Below are positions 4,879-5,034 of a DNA stretch of 5,034 nucleotides, piece after piece. A program made the position numbers and the translations under genes. Each line of letters begins with the position of its first letter. The stretch's first letter is position 1. The notes under the pieces are model-generated. The model was given only the letters and a program-made list of their open reading frames with translations, ran no database searches and was not told the origin of the DNA. The stretch is from Deltaproteobacteria bacterium (lineage in GTDB: Bacteria > Myxococcota_A > UBA9160 > SMWR01), in NCBI GenBank assembly GCA_019313605.1, contig JAFDAW010000218.1, forward strand, positions 1-5,034. The letters run 5' to 3'.

Positions 4879-5034
4879 TCAGAGGATCTCTTCGGGGTCG
4901 AAACCGTGACGCTGGCTCAGGGTGTCGGTCACGTGCCGAATGATCAGCAGGACCGAGCGGTCGAATGAGATGTTGTCGACGATCGGCACCCCGAAGCGCT
5001 CCGCGAGTTCGAGGAAGTGGTCCTGGATCTGGAG
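4879..5034 (-). CDS. C-terminal end of a probable 2-phosphoglycerate-kinase-like protein (5' truncated by window edge)
   Basis: The minus-strand frame is open from the window edge to a TGA at 4879-4881, giving 51 residues. It starts LQIQDHFLELAERFGVPIVD and ends in a His/Asp/Glu-rich tail. The pattern of an amphipathic helix with I-Q-D, then G-V-P-I-V-D-N and an F-D-R-S-V helix, resembles the C-terminus of P-loop 2-phosphoglycerate kinases and related small-molecule kinases, in which a returned ligand specificity segment precedes a final helix. No P-loop can be seen because it lies outside the window, so this call rests on remembered family resemblance only. It is the gene just upstream of trmB on the same strand, with a 38-bp gap, so it could lead the same transcript. 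That it is coding is likely; its identity is tentative. Confidence 0.5.
   Translation of the reverse strand, partial: LQIQDHFLELAERFGVPIVDNISFDRSVLLIIRHVTDTLSQRHGFDPEEIL

Overview
The window is GC-rich bacterial DNA with strong third-position G/C bias. Most of it is a leftward (minus-strand) run of housekeeping and accessory genes. A secreted protein with a Thr/Pro/Ala repeat linker of the TPTATATPTNPP type sits on the other side. Together with the RlmN, TrmB and PPP-phosphatase content, this suggests a Gram-negative soil or environmental lineage of the old Deltaproteobacteria (Myxococcota- or Binatota-like). That placement is inferred from style only, because no rRNA or marker tree is available here.

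Layout, left to right. Positions 1-247 (+) hold the C-terminal end of a protein finishing in a LysM peptidoglycan-binding domain. Positions 248-446 hold no gene but are highly structured. They contain two tandem hairpins with GAA loops, a repeated octamer that offers a mutually exclusive alternative helix, an AT-rich patch with a weak promoter, a long hairpin at 362-391, and a Shine-Dalgarno that favours a GTG start at 447. Positions 447-1037 (+) encode a small secreted protein: signal peptide, four near-identical 39-bp repeats, then a ~108-residue four-cysteine domain I do not recognise. A perfect 11-bp GC hairpin at 1060-1089 separates it from the convergent gene.

The minus strand, read right to left, carries five genes. 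First is the C-terminal end of a probable 2-phosphoglycerate-kinase-like protein (4879-5034). Then come trmB (tRNA m7G46 methyltransferase, 4136-4840), rlmN (23S rRNA A2503 / tRNA A37 radical-SAM methyltransferase, 3054-4103), a PPP-family metallophosphatase (2255-2929, GTG start) and an EamA/DMT ten-helix transporter (1164-2060). trmB and rlmN are 32 bp apart and are almost certainly co-transcribed. The phosphatase follows after 124 bp. EamA is set off by a 194-bp gap with a tandem 12-mer, further short direct repeats and a hairpin, and may be transcribed separately.

Functionally, trmB and rlmN form an RNA-methylation pair. The phosphatase and transporter are likely passengers in the same direction rather than one pathway. 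The two rightward genes both look envelope-directed (cell-wall binding, secreted). I see no CRISPR array, intact transposase, tRNA, rRNA or defence system. The least explained parts are the structured leader at 248-446, the orphan cysteine domain at 711-1034, and the repeat-rich spacer at 2100-2252.
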